Shown here: positions 1-12,755 of the stretch, one piece after another
Position numbering within the stretch: position 1 is the stretch's first letter
Layout: each line of letters begins with the position of its first letter
Origin: Boswellia sacra
Lineage: Eukaryota; Streptophyta; Magnoliopsida; Sapindales; Burseraceae
Reading direction: 5' to 3'
Length of the DNA: 64,000 nucleotides
NCBI GenBank assembly: GCA_013180625.2
Contig: SNVD02009077.1
Location: 186,001 to 250,000, forward strand
The notes under the pieces: model-generated
What the model was told of the DNA's origin: nothing
The model's input: only the letters and a program-made list of their open reading frames with translations
Database searches by the model: none
Made by a program: the position numbers and the translations under genes

Positions 1-2678
1 AATATCCAGCAGCTTACCAAGAGAGTTTGATCACTTTTCCATGATAATATACCTGTGGCTTTCAAATAAACATTTACTTATTTCGCAATTTACCAATGGA
101 AGGAACAGAAAAACAAAAAAGGGCATAATGGATTAATGCCTTTGCTGCAAATAGTATAACCAACAAGTTCAAACCATTCTCACCTTCAATTTTGTTTGGG
201 CAGAGGACAATATCTCAAGCAACCTCTTAAAAAGATCTGATCTGAATGTTGAAAAAACTGTTGTAGTGCTCAACCATTCTCACCTTCAATTTTGTTTCGT
301 GAACTGTGAGAGAGTTTGATGTGGTTCTATAGTGATGATGTCTTCTTCTTTCTTAGCAATTTCCTTTCTATTCAATGGATGCTTGTGCAACTGTATTTGA
401 CATAATTACTGTCTTTTTAATAATTAAAGAATAGCAAAGAAAAATCTTTCAGATTTACGTATGTCCTATTTGCTGAAGCATTTTCTTTCTTTTTACTAAG
501 AAATGTAATTATACGTTTCAACAGCCACACAATAAAATAATCTGTGACTAGTTAGAGCCAGCTTTGCAATTGCCTCAAGTAGGCAAGTGCCAAAATCCAT
601 CACCCAGTAAATGCAGCAAAGAATTATAATAATCAAGCAATATTAGACTTACAACTTTTGTATAGAAAATGATATATCATCAAAGGAATAGAGAAGTGAA
701 AAGTATACTAAGAAGACTATCAAGCAATCTATCATTCAAATTAATTATACTCCGAATTTCTTTAAGAAATAATAAAAATTCAAGTAAAACATTTAGAATT
801 CACAAAAACCGGTTCTAGTATAGGGAAGTCCTCAAGGGAAGAGAAGAGAACTAGTGGAGAAGAATTCAACTGTCATATAAGCCGTTAACTAGTGGTTTAC
901 GTTAGTGTTAATTAGTGGGAAAGGAATTTGAGAGCTGACTGTTTTAAACTTGTCTAATTAGAAGCATTTTTAACTATTGTATTTAATCTAGTATATCATT
1001 CTCCATATATTAATAATGAATCAGCTAGGTAGGTTAAATTAAATAACATGCTTACTAAATATGTTGAAGATTGAAGAGTGCAGGGTCTATACAATGTTTT
1101 TTTTGCGGTCTATACAATTTTTCTTTTGTAGTAAGCTAAATTATAGTTGGTTATTGTTCTAATTTAAAATGACATGCTGCAGTTAAAAAAAAAATTCTAG
1201 TTGGCCAGTAAAACTGTTTCTGTAAGGTGCCATAACAAAATCTCAGCAAAACTATATTACTTTTTTCCCTTAGCATCTGATTAGCAAAATAGAGAGTGAA
1301 GCCCACGTAAAGTTATTACCATTATATTTTTATTTTTTTATTTTTATTTTTTTTGTGGAGCAGACTAGAGATGATAACACAAGGCAAGGCATGATTAATA
1401 CGATTAATTGTTCAGTAAAGTTCAATTCCATGGCATATATGCATGATATTACAATCATATTTCCTTAATGATGTTTCTAATAACATTACAAGTCAACTGG
1501 AATCTAACAAATATTTCCGTAAATTGTAGTAGGTTTTTGTTTTATCTTAGGAAGGGAGGTTGACAGCTTATTTTAGAAAACCTAAATTAATGATGATCTC
1601 ACCTTGATAAATTATTTATGATGCTGACTTCCACCTCAAGTATGAAGCTTTTGAGAGTATCTCTAAACCAAATACATATTAAGCTCTCATTAATAGGCTG
1701 AAGCATCTAAACAATGGGTTTTCATCATCATATTCAGTTCTGTATCATCTAATGGATAATATAAAATAAGGATAAAACTATAAAAGATCAATACGACTTT
1801 CTATTTGTATTTGAAGAATTTAGACACGAATATTGCTATTAGGAATATGCAACAAGATAACCAAATTAACAATAATAAACGGAAGGATGAATTTGCAACT
1901 TTAAGTACCAACTATAACAGATTATGATTTAAATATTTTTAAATTCTATTTGTGAGATGAGTCAAAAATCAGAAAATAAAAGAAAATTCAATAACTGATA
2001 CAACAAATTAAGCGCAACATGACAAAAATTCAACAGCAAAAACAGAAATTAAAAGCAAGAAAATAACAATCGAACAAATAGACAAAAATTTCAAACACTT
2101 GCAAAGCATAAATACCACCCAAATTGATTATCCTGTAAATTGATTTAACGCCCAAATGTAAAGAAGAAAACAAACATAGCATGAGTTGAAAGGAAAAGTA
2201 AAAGATGTAGATTACCAAATAGCTCAGAAATCTGCGAAAAAGAGAGAGCAGAAAGTAGAGGAGCTACAGCAAACGCAAGAGTTCTAACTGATTGCTCAAA
2301 TCAGTAATGCTGATACACTACACTAGCTAGCACCTCCATGATGTTGTGGTTCTGCTACACTAGCACCTTCATGGTCTCTGCAAGAGAAACGCAACCTTTG
2401 TTACCAAAATCTCTGTTAGCGAAATGCGAATGAGATGAGATGCGATGATACAATGAGATGGAAGTGGAAGAGGAAGAAACGCGGATGAGATTGAAATTGC
2501 TTTCTAAGGTTAATCTGATTTGTAGGGTGAAATTGAAATGGCTTGATCCAAAACCCATTTGCGTTGGGAACGTGGCTAACTTATATGGGGGTGGAAGCGT
2601 CGTTGGCAGGAACTCATCTACAGCGAGTATTAACGCCGCCGCTAAAGGGCGACGTGGATGAAACTCTTTTTTGTAGTG
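1..2678. other. Non-coding AT-rich stretch
   Basis: I recognise no gene here. Reading frames are short and have no familiar motifs. The only structure seen is a perfect 26-bp direct repeat (AACCATTCTCACCTTCAATT plus six bases) at 172-197 and 272-297, exactly 100 bp apart. The last part (2440-2660) is less AT-rich and runs into the squalene epoxidase fragment, but its sequence does not look like the preceding exons of that gene. Confidence 0.6.
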
Positions 2679-2759
2679 ATATTGAGGGCTGAAGGAATCG
2701 GACAGATGTCCTTCACTGTTGCTGTGCCAGCATGCTACAGAGCTCCTCCTGTTAATTAA
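2679..2759 (+). pseudogene. Squalene epoxidase last-exon fragment
   Basis: These 27 codons, ending in TAA at 2757-2759, read as the C-terminus of plant squalene monooxygenase (ILRAEGIGQM...VPACYRAPPVN). The same segment, frameshifted, ends the minus-strand pseudogene at 20491-20594. Similarity continues past the stop for about 50 bp of 3' UTR and then through a T-rich tract to roughly 2880. No upstream exon or splice acceptor is recognisable, so this is an isolated 3' fragment. It lies in inverted orientation 17.8 kb from the larger pseudogene. The family enzyme makes 2,3-oxidosqualene in sterol synthesis; this fragment can make nothing. Confidence 0.8.
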
Positions 2760-5700
2760 CGTAGAAACCATGCCAGAACAAGAAATTTTGCAAATCATAG
2801 TGGACAAGTAATTAGTGCCGGAATCTAATGCTATGGCAGCATATTATTTGATTTTTTTTTTTTTTTGTTTATTTACTCTCAGCCATTTCTATTTGTGGAA
2901 TTCCTCTCTCCGCAAAAAGTTGAGGTCCCTAGCAAGCATAGTACTTATTGAAAAGAGCAAGCAAACAAATTCGTTTCCACTTGCATTCCACTTTGAAATG
3001 ATATTTTATGGGTCCAAAACGGACATTGCATGGGAAAATTATAACATCAGAAGCCCATAAGAAAGTAATGAAATTGAGAAGCCAGATTACAACTTTTCAG
3101 CATTTCAGCACATAATGACCTACATCAGTAAATGAGTCAATAAGTGAAGTGATTTGGTGATATTATTATGGTTATTCGTTGTAACTCTAAGATGTCAAAA
3201 TCAATGTTAAAGGAACTCTCAAGAATGTCAAAAAAAAAAAAAGGAGCCAATCCGAACTGGTGGTCTATAATGCTAGTTCGGTTGCAATAAACAAGAAATT
3301 AACACAAATTATCATACCTTCGCTATAATGCAAAGAGTAATTTCAGTGCGCGCAAGACTGTTGCCTGTTAAAAGCCAATGGCCTCGGAATAAAGTCTAAT
3401 AACAAATGCAATATTGGGAATTGAAGGGCATGAAATTTTGATAAATGAATTCTATAACTGCATGAACAACATGATGTTAAAAACACTTGGAGGACATTCA
3501 ACAAGCAAATGGTCTCAGGACTTATCACCATTTGCACATCAAAATGGTCCCTGTACCGCTTCACCGTACTGTTCACTCTTTCATGAATAGCCTCGCATTA
3601 TCGCATAGTAAACTAAGCTGTATATATACCAGTGATTTGGGATATCAACTGTTTCTTCAGTGATTGCTTTTTCCTGAGAATGTTCCAGAACATTAATCCA
3701 AAGAACCCATATGTTGCATAACTTAAATCTATTGGAATTTATGGCTTGTTTTCTGATACAGGTTGAGTTCTGCAAGCAATGAAGGGAACAGGAAAATAGA
3801 GTTATACAATAAATAGGATTCCTACTCTTATTAGGAATAGAACAACTCCACATAAACCTTTAAATAAAGAAGTTGTGAATAAAGAATTGTTTCATTCAGC
3901 TCCCACTTTTCATTGCTTTAACCCCCACTTTCTATTTTTATTTTTGTTTACAATTTTGCCCTAAACTAAAATTATTAAGTGAACAAAAAAATGGTAAAAT
4001 AGACACACCTAATTATTTAACATACAATAAACCCTAGTTTGCTTAAATAATTAGAAACAGTAATTTATATATGTAGATTACGCTGCCTGTGTGAATTGAA
4101 ACGAATTGACAAGTACACTCAGCTTTTTGCTTTCCTCTTTCACTTGAATATCCAAGCTATCTATGGGTGGATGTCTCTCCACCCGCCTGCATTAGCCTTA
4201 TTCAATTATTCAATCCAACAATGTTAACAACAATTGGAAGAACTGATGCACCAAACAATCCAATTAAAATAAGAATAGGCTGTGTTAAGCATGCTTCTTT
4301 TGAATGTAGTGTGGATCTCTGTTCACTTTGTTATAGAGAAAATAAAGCAACTCAAAATCGGTGGGGAGGTTTTCCTTGAGAAGACCGACTTCTGTTAAGC
4401 TGGTTTTCCACCTATTCGTGAATTTTAGCCATTTGAAGCAAAGTCTAAAGTAAAGGACACATTCTTTGCCGATTTGGGGTTCATCGATGGAAGATACTGC
4501 TGAAGTTATACACCAAGTACATAAGTGATTCAAAGTCAAGCTTTTGCCAAAGGCTGAGTCTTTCAAGGTAGCACTCACAACTAATCTGCCTAAGAGCTTC
4601 TTTTAAAGAGCCTTTTTGTGCACAATAAATGATAAGAAGCAAGAAAAACTAAAACTATCTCTTCTCTTCCTTTAGTGAATTACACATCCAGATGAGAAAC
4701 TATCTGTTGAGGAGTTGGTTGGGCTACACATTATAAATAGGGTCTAATGAAAAAGATATAGGGGTTTAATATTTTTTATTAGTTGTATTCAGAAGTGGGA
4801 GTTGAATAGAACAACTCTTGAATAAATTCTATGTATGAGAGAGGAATTAGACATAAAGGTAAACACTCTTATAGAGATGTAGGAAGAGTTGTAAAATAGA
4901 TGGTTAAACAACACTGAACAAGTGAAATAGGAACACTAAGCAAGTGAAAATAATAGTTTCAGTGCTCTATAGTATTAGGTATCGACTAAAATATCAAGTT
5001 TGGTTTGTTGTCTCTTGTAAATTTATAATCTGATGAATTTATCTGTTCATCCATAGATGTAGTCAATTGATACGGAACCATGTTAAGTATGTTAAATATG
5101 GTGTGTCTTTATATGTGTAAATTTATATGTTACGATTGTTACAAAAAGTGTTCCTGACCCAACAAAATTAAAATAAGCATTAAATGATGTAGAGCGGCTA
5201 GAATCCACGAGTGTCTCTAGATTAACAGTAGAAAATTAAGTCAAATCACAAGAAGATAAAATCCCTAAGGAAACTAAGGGTTTTTTGGGGATTATTGTGT
5301 TGTGGAAAATTGCTGTAGAAAAACGTTGTAGGAAAAATTTTTGCTAACTATGTTGTCTCAAAAAGTTGTAGGTGTTTGATAAAACAGCTTTTCAAAAATG
5401 TTGTGCTATCCAAAAGCTATGAATATGTGTTTGGTAAACTTGATTTTCAAAAGCTAATTCTTAATAAAAATACAAGACTATAAATGATTTTTTTAAAAAT
5501 GTTATTAAAATTTAATTTAAATTTAAAATTAACATATTAAAAATAAATTAGAAATTATTACAAAAATAAACTAAAAAAATTAATTTATTAATTTATTATT
5601 TAAAATAATAAAATTCAAAATGCATCACTGGACATCAGCCACTACTAGTCGCCGACTGTCATATAAGTGAGGCATTGATGACACCGTCCACTCCATTATG

Positions 5701-6949
5701 TTCATGGGTCAGCATTCTCATGTATCTGGTGACCTTTCCGACATTTAAGTAAGAAATAAAGGGGATCCGACCGTTGAATTTTTGGAAGCCAAAACTTTAA
5801 CATTCGTGTCCGGCTTATTTCCATCATAAATGACCAAATCATTAATGAATTCATGTAGAGCGGTTGTCACAGAGTCCTCTGATGGTAGTGGCGTCACTCC
5901 ATGCGCCATCCGATGGCGAAAGGCTATCAGGAATTGCGGACATGGTTGGGAACTGCAACTGCACTGGTGACTTTTTATTTTTTAAAACTATATTTTTCAA
6001 AATTATTTTTAAAAGTAATTTTTGCTTAATTTAATTTATAATTGAGTAATTTAAAATTTTAATATTCAAGGGTATTTTTGGATTTATATTATTTGGAAGG
6101 GACAATTTTGATCTATTCTAATTTTAGCTTTTTAAAATGAGATTTTCAAAAGTTGCCCCATACCTGCTTTTGCAATCTAATTAAAAAAAAAATTCTTAGA
6201 GCAGCAGATTCTTGGACAATTAGTTTTAGATGAGTTTACCAGACGTCTAAATAGTTGCAGCTAGTAACAGTATCCAAAAGATGTTATACAACAATAGCAC
6301 CAAAAGCACTATAAATTTTAGAAAATTAAGATAAGCACTAGATGGATTTTTAAAATCTTACACAATTAAGTGGGGAGATTCAAATCCTCCTGATGTTTTT
6401 AAACATGTACATTACATACATAGTATAATTTTGGTTTTTTTTTTTTTTTTGCAAAAGACCCTTAGCAAAGTATAAAAAATCAGTATTTCCAAGAATTTGA
6501 GCAATCAATTAAAATGGTTGAATAAATTTTCCTTTATAATTATTAAGAACTCATCAAATTTTGCTATTTTATATTTAGTCATAAACAAAGTACGATAATC
6601 CAGTATCATTTGTTTCAATTACATGATATATACTTAAAAATAAAAATTTATGTATTTTATTTCAATATTTATTGCAAAACTGTTATTAGTTGTTAACTTC
6701 TCTCGTGAAGCTCCTAAACATTCAAGAATAATATAATGGTAATTACTTAAGCATATAAAGTTTGATTTTCAAAATCATATTCTTATCATAACATTGAATG
6801 AAAAAATTAGTCGAGGGATGAGATGATAATTTATTTTATTCATATCTAAAAAGAGAAAAAAATTATAATATTAATAATGATGTCAGCAGGTACTACCTAA
6901 ATGTAAAAACATATTGTTGACATTTCACATGTAGAGGAATCATGCATGT
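2760..6949. other. Non-coding AT-rich stretch
   Basis: I see no supported gene. Short frames occur around 3343-3853 and 4167-4578, but none has a recognisable motif. From about 5275 to 6350 the sequence has the look of a decayed non-autonomous DNA element: AT-rich, with loosely inverted ends around 5395-5470 and 6120-6250 (AAAAGCTAA-type and TTGGTAAAC / GTTTACCAG pieces). No clean termini or target-site duplication could be fixed, so it is not listed as an element. Confidence 0.5.
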
Positions 6950-7450
6950 GGTTCGAACGTCGAAGGCTAGCTTAGCATAAATATTAGTAGAATCCATGAA
7001 ATATTTCATGTTTATTCATTTTAGTACAAATAATTGGGTTAATAAATATCTGAAATACTTAGCATAAGCAAATTATTTTTTTATTAAAAATGATAGCAAA
7101 AACTTTCATTATTTTTGTTGTAGCAATTTAGCATTTAATATCAAATCTCAAGTTCAAATCCTAACAATGAAAATTCCATTTCTTTTTCTTTCAGTTTGTT
7201 TGTTGTATCTTTTTTTCGTTTTCTTTTCTTTTCTTTTGTTTACTCTATTATTATTTGAAATAGATTGTAGAAATACGGTATTTAAGAAAAGTGGATGAGC
7301 AAACAAAAAATAAACTAAAAAGTACCTATACCTTAAGAAATACTTTTTATGAAACAAAAAGTAACGGAAGATAGCTAATATTAGAAGAATAGTATTCGAT
7401 GATAATAATATAAAGTACTTAATAGTTAAAAATAGATGTATTTTTTTATA
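6950..7450. repeat. Left copy of 500-bp flanking duplication
   Basis: This segment is repeated in direct orientation at 13529-14032, at high but imperfect identity by eye. It starts with GGTTCGAAC and ends with TTTTTTTATA directly against the left end of the Mutator-like element. The right copy continues past the same point as GGAATATGAG, so it looks like the unoccupied insertion site. See the related finding. Confidence 0.85.
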
Positions 7451-7600
7451 GGGATAATATTACTAACCTCCCATATGATTTGGCCTAATTTCAGGCGGAA
7501 AGCGTATTTGGGGTTTATATCAGTGTCACCCTAAAACTTTGCAATTTTTTTCATGAAAGTACAATAGACATATTCCGTTTAAATTTTAATTAACAACCAA
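7451..7600 (+). repeat. Left terminal inverted repeat of MULE
   Basis: About 82 bp (7469-7550) pair closely with the reverse complement of 13446-13532, sharing blocks such as TTTGGCCTAAT, TTTGGGGTTTATAT and CTAAAACTTTG. Weaker similarity continues (ATTCCGTTTAA, then AAGGCAT) to the region left of the nested hAT element, about 12690-12755. That gives an original TIR of at least 125 bp and perhaps 170 bp. The nine bases just outside, TTTTTTATA at 7442-7450, are a plausible 9-bp target-site duplication. Confidence 0.8.
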
Positions 7601-8719
7601 GGCATTTTAGTAAAATCATATTGTGCACGTGTGAAAGGGACAAACAGTAATTGAATTTGAAACTATAATATATAAAAGGACGCGAAGATTCTAGATTGCC
7701 CTAAAAAATTCACAAAACTACAAAACATACCTTTTATTATAACAAGTACATAGTTGCATTACTTGGTGGGGAAGACAAGCAATTGTAGTTCCATAAATTG
7801 ACATGAAGGAAACTATTGAAGGCTAGAGGAGGAATGTAAGAGTGGTAAAAGTGACTAGTGGCCTTTTTCTCTTCTACCGGGTGGTAGTGATTCGTGATTC
7901 ACGCTTTAGGTGGTGTTCAAAATCGTACTCAAATCAAGTGAGTCATTTAGTTGGTTTTGTTTAGTATTTTAAATGAAAGAACCGGTGCATGCATGTATTT
8001 TGATAGGGATGACCATGGAATGCTTAAAGTTTATTCTTCTTAAAATCATACAAAAACCCTAAATCCAATAGGTAGTATCTTGGTTGGGGTTTTTTCTATT
8101 GTACATCAATTGACTAATGTTTTTTGTACTAACTAACGATGCATGCATGTACATTGCTATTTTGATAGTGAAATGCTTCAAAGTTAATATTTATATTTGA
8201 ATCTTGTTTATCTTAACTTCAGAATGTTTGAAAATTTGGGGGGCTTTTCTGTTTTAACGTTTTTGGTTAAGATTGATTGGTTTTTGGCTTCAAATAGATG
8301 TTGCATGCATGTATCTTCCTTTGTTTCATGTAATAGCATGCCATTGTTAAAGGGTGTTGTTTTATGGGTTATAGTGCCCTTTTATGCCATGAATGTTAGT
8401 TTTGTAGGTTCTTTATTTGGGTTCGTTTTGATAGGTGTTCATGTATATTAATGCTGTTTCTAAATTTTGAGAATGTAAAATGTTAGTTTTATTTTCAAAT
8501 CAGTTACTGAGATTTGTTTGAAACCAATATATTATTGTTTTGCATTTGTCGTAGTTGCAAAATGGAGAAATAATGTATTTATGAGTTATTGATTTTACTA
8601 TGTGCAGTGGAAATGTTGCTTTTCAAGTGTAAGGTTCGTATGCAAAGTCAAGAAGTTGATTTTGGCCTTCAAGGCAGTGAAAAGTGCAATAGAGTTTTTG
8701 TTTAAAGGAAGTAAAAGAG

Positions 8720-9280
8720 ATGTTAGGCCTAGGTGAGTTGGACCCCAAAGAAATTTATAGAATGGAAGTTCCTATCCCTTGGAACAAGACCAAGCTGACT
8801 ATCTATAACGATGATAATCTTTTGCTCATGTTCAAAATGAATGAAACAAGGGGTTTAAATAAAATTACTTTCATCATCAACAAGTTGCCTCCAAATGGCC
8901 CAAATGTTAAATACCGGGAGTTTGACATACGTGAAGAATACTTTCATGAATGCCAACCAATGAATATAGGAGACAACAATGTGGTTGATGTTTCTGACTC
9001 AGATGATGTTGATTATAATGCTGTCAGTGACAATGACACCTCTGAGGGTGATAATGAACATGATAAAGAGGAGTTTGAGATGGAAGATTTTGACAATGGG
9101 ATTGCAATTGGAAGGAATACAAAGAGGAAGGGTGTAGCTGATGACGAAGTTGAAGTTGAAGTTAACGTTGACAAAACAGTTGATAAGAAAGAAGATGCAA
9201 TAGAAAATGTAGGTGGAGTTAGAATGATCATAGTGTCTCACTACATGAACAATTGTGATAGTGACAATGATGAATTCTAG
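8720..9280 (+). CDS. MULE transposase N-terminal exon (acidic)
   Basis: This open frame of 186 codons lies at the 5' side of the transposase gene. Residues 1-75 resemble the N-terminal region that precedes the DNA-binding domain in plant mudrA-type proteins. A very acidic stretch follows (runs of D and E around residues 85-120), then a basic patch NTKRKG near residue 133. An intron-acceptor-like sequence (ATGTGCAG at about 8605) suggests an upstream exon or a spliced leader. The frame ends at TAG 9278-9280, immediately before the decayed DNA-binding and catalytic region, so any product would be truncated. The role is inferred from position and general resemblance only. Confidence 0.55.
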   Translation: MLGLGELDPKEIYRMEVPIPWNKTKLTIYNDDNLLLMFKMNETRGLNKITFIINKLPPNGPNVKYREFDIREEYFHECQPMNIGDNNVVDVSDSDDVDYNAVSDNDTSEGDNEHDKEEFEMEDFDNGIAIGRNTKRKGVADDEVEVEVNVDKTVDKKEDAIENVGGVRMIIVSHYMNNCDSDNDEF

Positions 9281-9299
9281 CCATGGGCTAGCTCTAACA

Positions 9300-11180
9300 G
9301 GTTGCATGATCCTTTGCCAAAGCTAGATAGATTTTGTCTCCACTTGAGCGAGGGGCTAGTGTTTGATAAGGGTGGATAAGTTTAGAAAGGTTCTTAGGTA
9401 CTATTACATTGAGAAAGGCATCAAAATAAAACAGTTGAAAAATGAGAAAGCAAGATACACTGCTAAAGTGCCACTCTAAAGTGTCCTTGGTATATCTATG
9501 CATCTAAGGTTCTTAGCACAGACAACTTCTAGATCAAAAAAAAATCAAAGGGTGCATGATTAAGTTAAGGTGCATGACATAGAGGAGATGACATAGACAT
9601 ATATAGATAGCAAATTACTTCCTGGATCAAATTAGGAGTAACCCATTTATGAGTATTAAAGTCATGAAGACTAAATTGATCAAGAAGTTTACACTTAAAC
9701 CTATAGCAAGTTGAAGCTATACAGGGCAAAACAGAAGGCCTTTCAATTAATTTGTGAGGATTGCTTCCTAAGTTATGATCAGATATAGGTGTGCTAATGT
9801 CTTCAGTCAAACCTTGGTGCAAAGATAACTGTATGGGTTGATTCCTCACTTATTTTTGTAAATCCAAAGTTCAATGATATCTTCATTAGCTTTCCCCCTT
9901 AGAGGCAAGGTTTTAATGAGGGGTGCAACCCTCTTGCAAAGTTAGATGTGGCTGCCACTTGAAAGGCTAGTTTGGTGGTATGCTTTTAACAGCTGTTACT
10001 TTGGATTCCAATAATTGCGTATTTCCTCTTATTATGGTTGTATGTGAGGTAGAATGCATTAGTACAAGGAGATGGTTTTTGACATTGTTTGGGGAATATT
10101 TTAGGGGAGTAAATGCGGCTGGCATGCCATTCTGTTTCATGTTAGATAGGCAAAAGGTTATTCAGGTTACTTTGGTAGAAATTTAGTCATGCTACAAAGA
10201 GATTATGTGGCTTCCACATATACAACAACTTCAAAAGGAGATACCTTACTGCAAAAATGAGAAGACTTCTTTAAGGCTAGCAAATCATCAAACAAACCAA
10301 AATTCGATGGTACTATGGCAGAGATACACCAACAATATCCATCTACATATAACTACACCTCTGAGATTCCTCCAAATTATTGGCCAAGGCATGCATTTGA
10401 CCTAAGGATAAAAAATCATCACATCACTAATAGCATGTCAGAATCTTTCAATAGCTAGATTGATGAACATAGAGCACAACCTATTTTGACAATGCTAGAG
10501 GAGATAAGGAGGAAGATTATGATAAGAATGAAAGAGAAGTAAGTGATTTAACTTTACAAAATTTGGTTCACTTTAGATATTGTCATTTGTAGTAAAAAAT
10601 TGACAATTGATTTAACCTTTTTCAAATTTGTTAGGGCTGATGAATGCTGAAATTGGACAAATGACTTCCCACCAACATTCATGGAGAAATTAGAATGGAG
10701 ATTATACTAGGTATTGTCAAGTTGTGTAGGATGAGATGGAATATGAGGTTGTTGATAAGGGTAGGGCTTTTATGGTGAACTTTGGTCAACTAAACATGCT
10801 CTTGGTCATTACTAAGTTTTTTGGTACACCATGTAAACATACCATAGGATGCATTACTAATAAGAGATTAAACCCCATACTTATGTAGCAAAAATTTTAA
10901 ACCCTGAGCAATATGCCAAGAGTTATGCTCACATGATCAGACCAATGCCTGATAAGAGAGAGTGGCCTGAAGTTCATTGCAACAAGATGGACCCTCCTAA
11001 AATGATGATGAAAGCAAAGCAGGCCAAAACTTAGTATGAGGAAGCATGTCAATAAGAGTACTAGAAAGAAAAATTATTTTGGTGTCAAGTGCTCCATTTT
11101 TAGAGAATTTGGTCATAACAAGAGAAGGTGTCCAAAAAATAGGGATAGTTCTATTGCAACAGGGAGCTCCAAAAGGCAAA
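9300..11180 (+). pseudogene. Decayed mudrA-type transposase
   Basis: Pieces of a MULE transposase appear in order but in different frames. 9415-9530 has a WRKY/FAR1-like DNA-binding stretch with a K-N-E-K-x-R pattern followed by PWYIYASK. Near 9600-9790 is LDQIRSNPFMS followed by YRAKQKAF. 9980-10180 matches the core transposase (AVTLDSNNCVFPLIMVVCEV, then FMLDRQK). At 11090-11131 is a terminal CCHC knuckle whose second Cys is replaced (C..F...GHNKRRC). At least five stops or shifts separate these blocks. The family cuts and pastes DNA between TIRs; this copy cannot encode a working enzyme. Confidence 0.75.
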
Positions 11181-11959
11181 AAACAATAAGTTTAATTTGT
11201 TTATGCTAACTAGTTATCTTAACTAGTAATTTGTCCATGTTGAGTAATAATGTTTGATTTTGTTTTTTGTTCTCCTCTAAGGGTGGAAATGCACCTGTCC
11301 AGAAAGGGGTTTCAGTTGGAAGTTCACAACCAACTAATATTCCCTGATTAGATTTGTAGGTAAAATAAATTCCTCTATAAATATTCATCACTTTCATTCC
11401 AAAAATGTTAGCTCAGCCTTTTCTTTTCCTTTTTTGTTCTAAATGCAACAGTTCAAGACCTAAAATGGTGTTATTTTGGATGGAAAGTTATCAATGTTTT
11501 TAATGCTCTTTTTTGTTAGGATTTGTTTTGAAGCCTCTGGTTTTTTTTATTTTGGGTATGTTGTGAAGATCTTAACTCTGGGAAGTACATAGGTTATTAC
11601 TTTTGATTTCACTACCTTACAAGTTGGCAATTGAAACTTAGAATATCTATATACTATTTTTTTGGGGCCTTTAAACTTTACAGCAGGCCAAATAAGCTCT
11701 TTACATATGTATTAACGTGATATTGTTACTTGAATGCAATTGATCTCAGTATTTTAGCATAGTCACTTATACTTCATATTGCACGCAATTCATCCCAGGC
11801 TATTTATATATCACCATACCATGGTTTACAGTCTTACATAATAGTTTTACACAAGCTTTACTAGCTAGCAATCGAAATAGAATGAACATTAAAGAATAGA
11901 ATACAACTCTATTCACTATTAATTACATTTGTCTTTAGGAGCCGTCTAATATCTACAAC

Positions 11960-12482
11960 TACTATCTCAATGTGTCCATTTTATTAACATGTGTTTCAAC
12001 CTTTTCTTCATCTGCATCTACATGCATAAATCTATCATGAAACTCACATGTATCTAGTGTAAACTTATCACTGTCTAGAACACAAATTTGTAGTAGGTGC
12101 ATGTCCCATAAAGGCACTTGAAATATAGTTTCCCTAGGTTCTTCGACAATTCTGAAATCATTACCTTTGCCTTCCAACCACACCTGAACTTTCTATTTTT
12201 GAACCTGACTAATCCTTCATTAACAACTGCATTGTTGCCTTGTGCAAATGGCATTTGTGGGTTGTTTCTCGATGATGAATGGCCAACTGTAAATGTGGGT
12301 TGCATTGTTTGTTTGTAGTTAAGTGAATGGATGTCAACAGCATGGACTTCGCTGGATTTTTTTTTTTTTTTGCCCCAACAGAATAGAGGTTGATAGGATT
12401 GGGGTTTGATGGAGTTTTTTAGTTCACAATGGAATTTGCTTTGTTTCATGTGTGTTGCATGTTCTTTATATAGATGTCTCAT
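11960..12482 (-). pseudogene. GRF-type zinc-finger gene, MULE second gene
   Basis: On the minus strand, convergent with the transposase, the frame 12482-12075 carries a basic region (WGKKKKKSS) and then NRKFRCGWKAKVMISELSKN followed by G-x-LYFKC...CTYYKF. This fits the C-x-C...C...C plan of GRF zinc fingers, which bind nucleic acid. The final part (SDKFTLDTCEFHDRF) continues in the next frame (12183-11962), so a frameshift near 12080 breaks it. The first Cys of the usual C-x-C pair also appears lost. A two-gene convergent MULE recalls the mudrA/mudrB layout of maize MuDR, but I see no sequence similarity to mudrB. The start is uncertain; the frame above 12482 runs into the TIR and is not claimed. 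Confidence 0.55.
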
Positions 12483-12755
12483 TTTTTGCCTACAACACCT
12501 ACCTTGTGACGGTCAAAACATATGGGTTTTTTAAGAATTTGAACTTGTCCTCGCAATAATGGCATTAAAGTGCAAGCCTCTTCGTCATTTTGCTTTTTAT
12601 TTTGTCTACTTTCTTGGGCATTTAAGTAATTTTTCTCGTTTAATATAAAAGGTGCTACCCAGTTGTCTGTTGCATGTGCAAGAAAAGGGTAATATGCCTT
12701 TTCACAATTTCTATTAGATTTTAAGTTAACGGAATCCATCTACTAGACTTAGATG

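Noticed and set aside
2355..2807. 150-codon minus-strand open frame overlapping the squalene epoxidase fragment
   Set aside because: Its N-terminal part is the reverse strand of the last exon and 3' UTR, and the rest has no recognisable motif.
5275..6350. Possible hAT or Mutator MITE
   Set aside because: Inverted similarity of the ends is loose and no target-site duplication could be identified.
12479..12739. 86-codon minus-strand frame upstream of the GRF-finger frame
   Set aside because: Its start lies in the MULE terminal repeat and it carries no recognisable domain; it may be 5' UTR.
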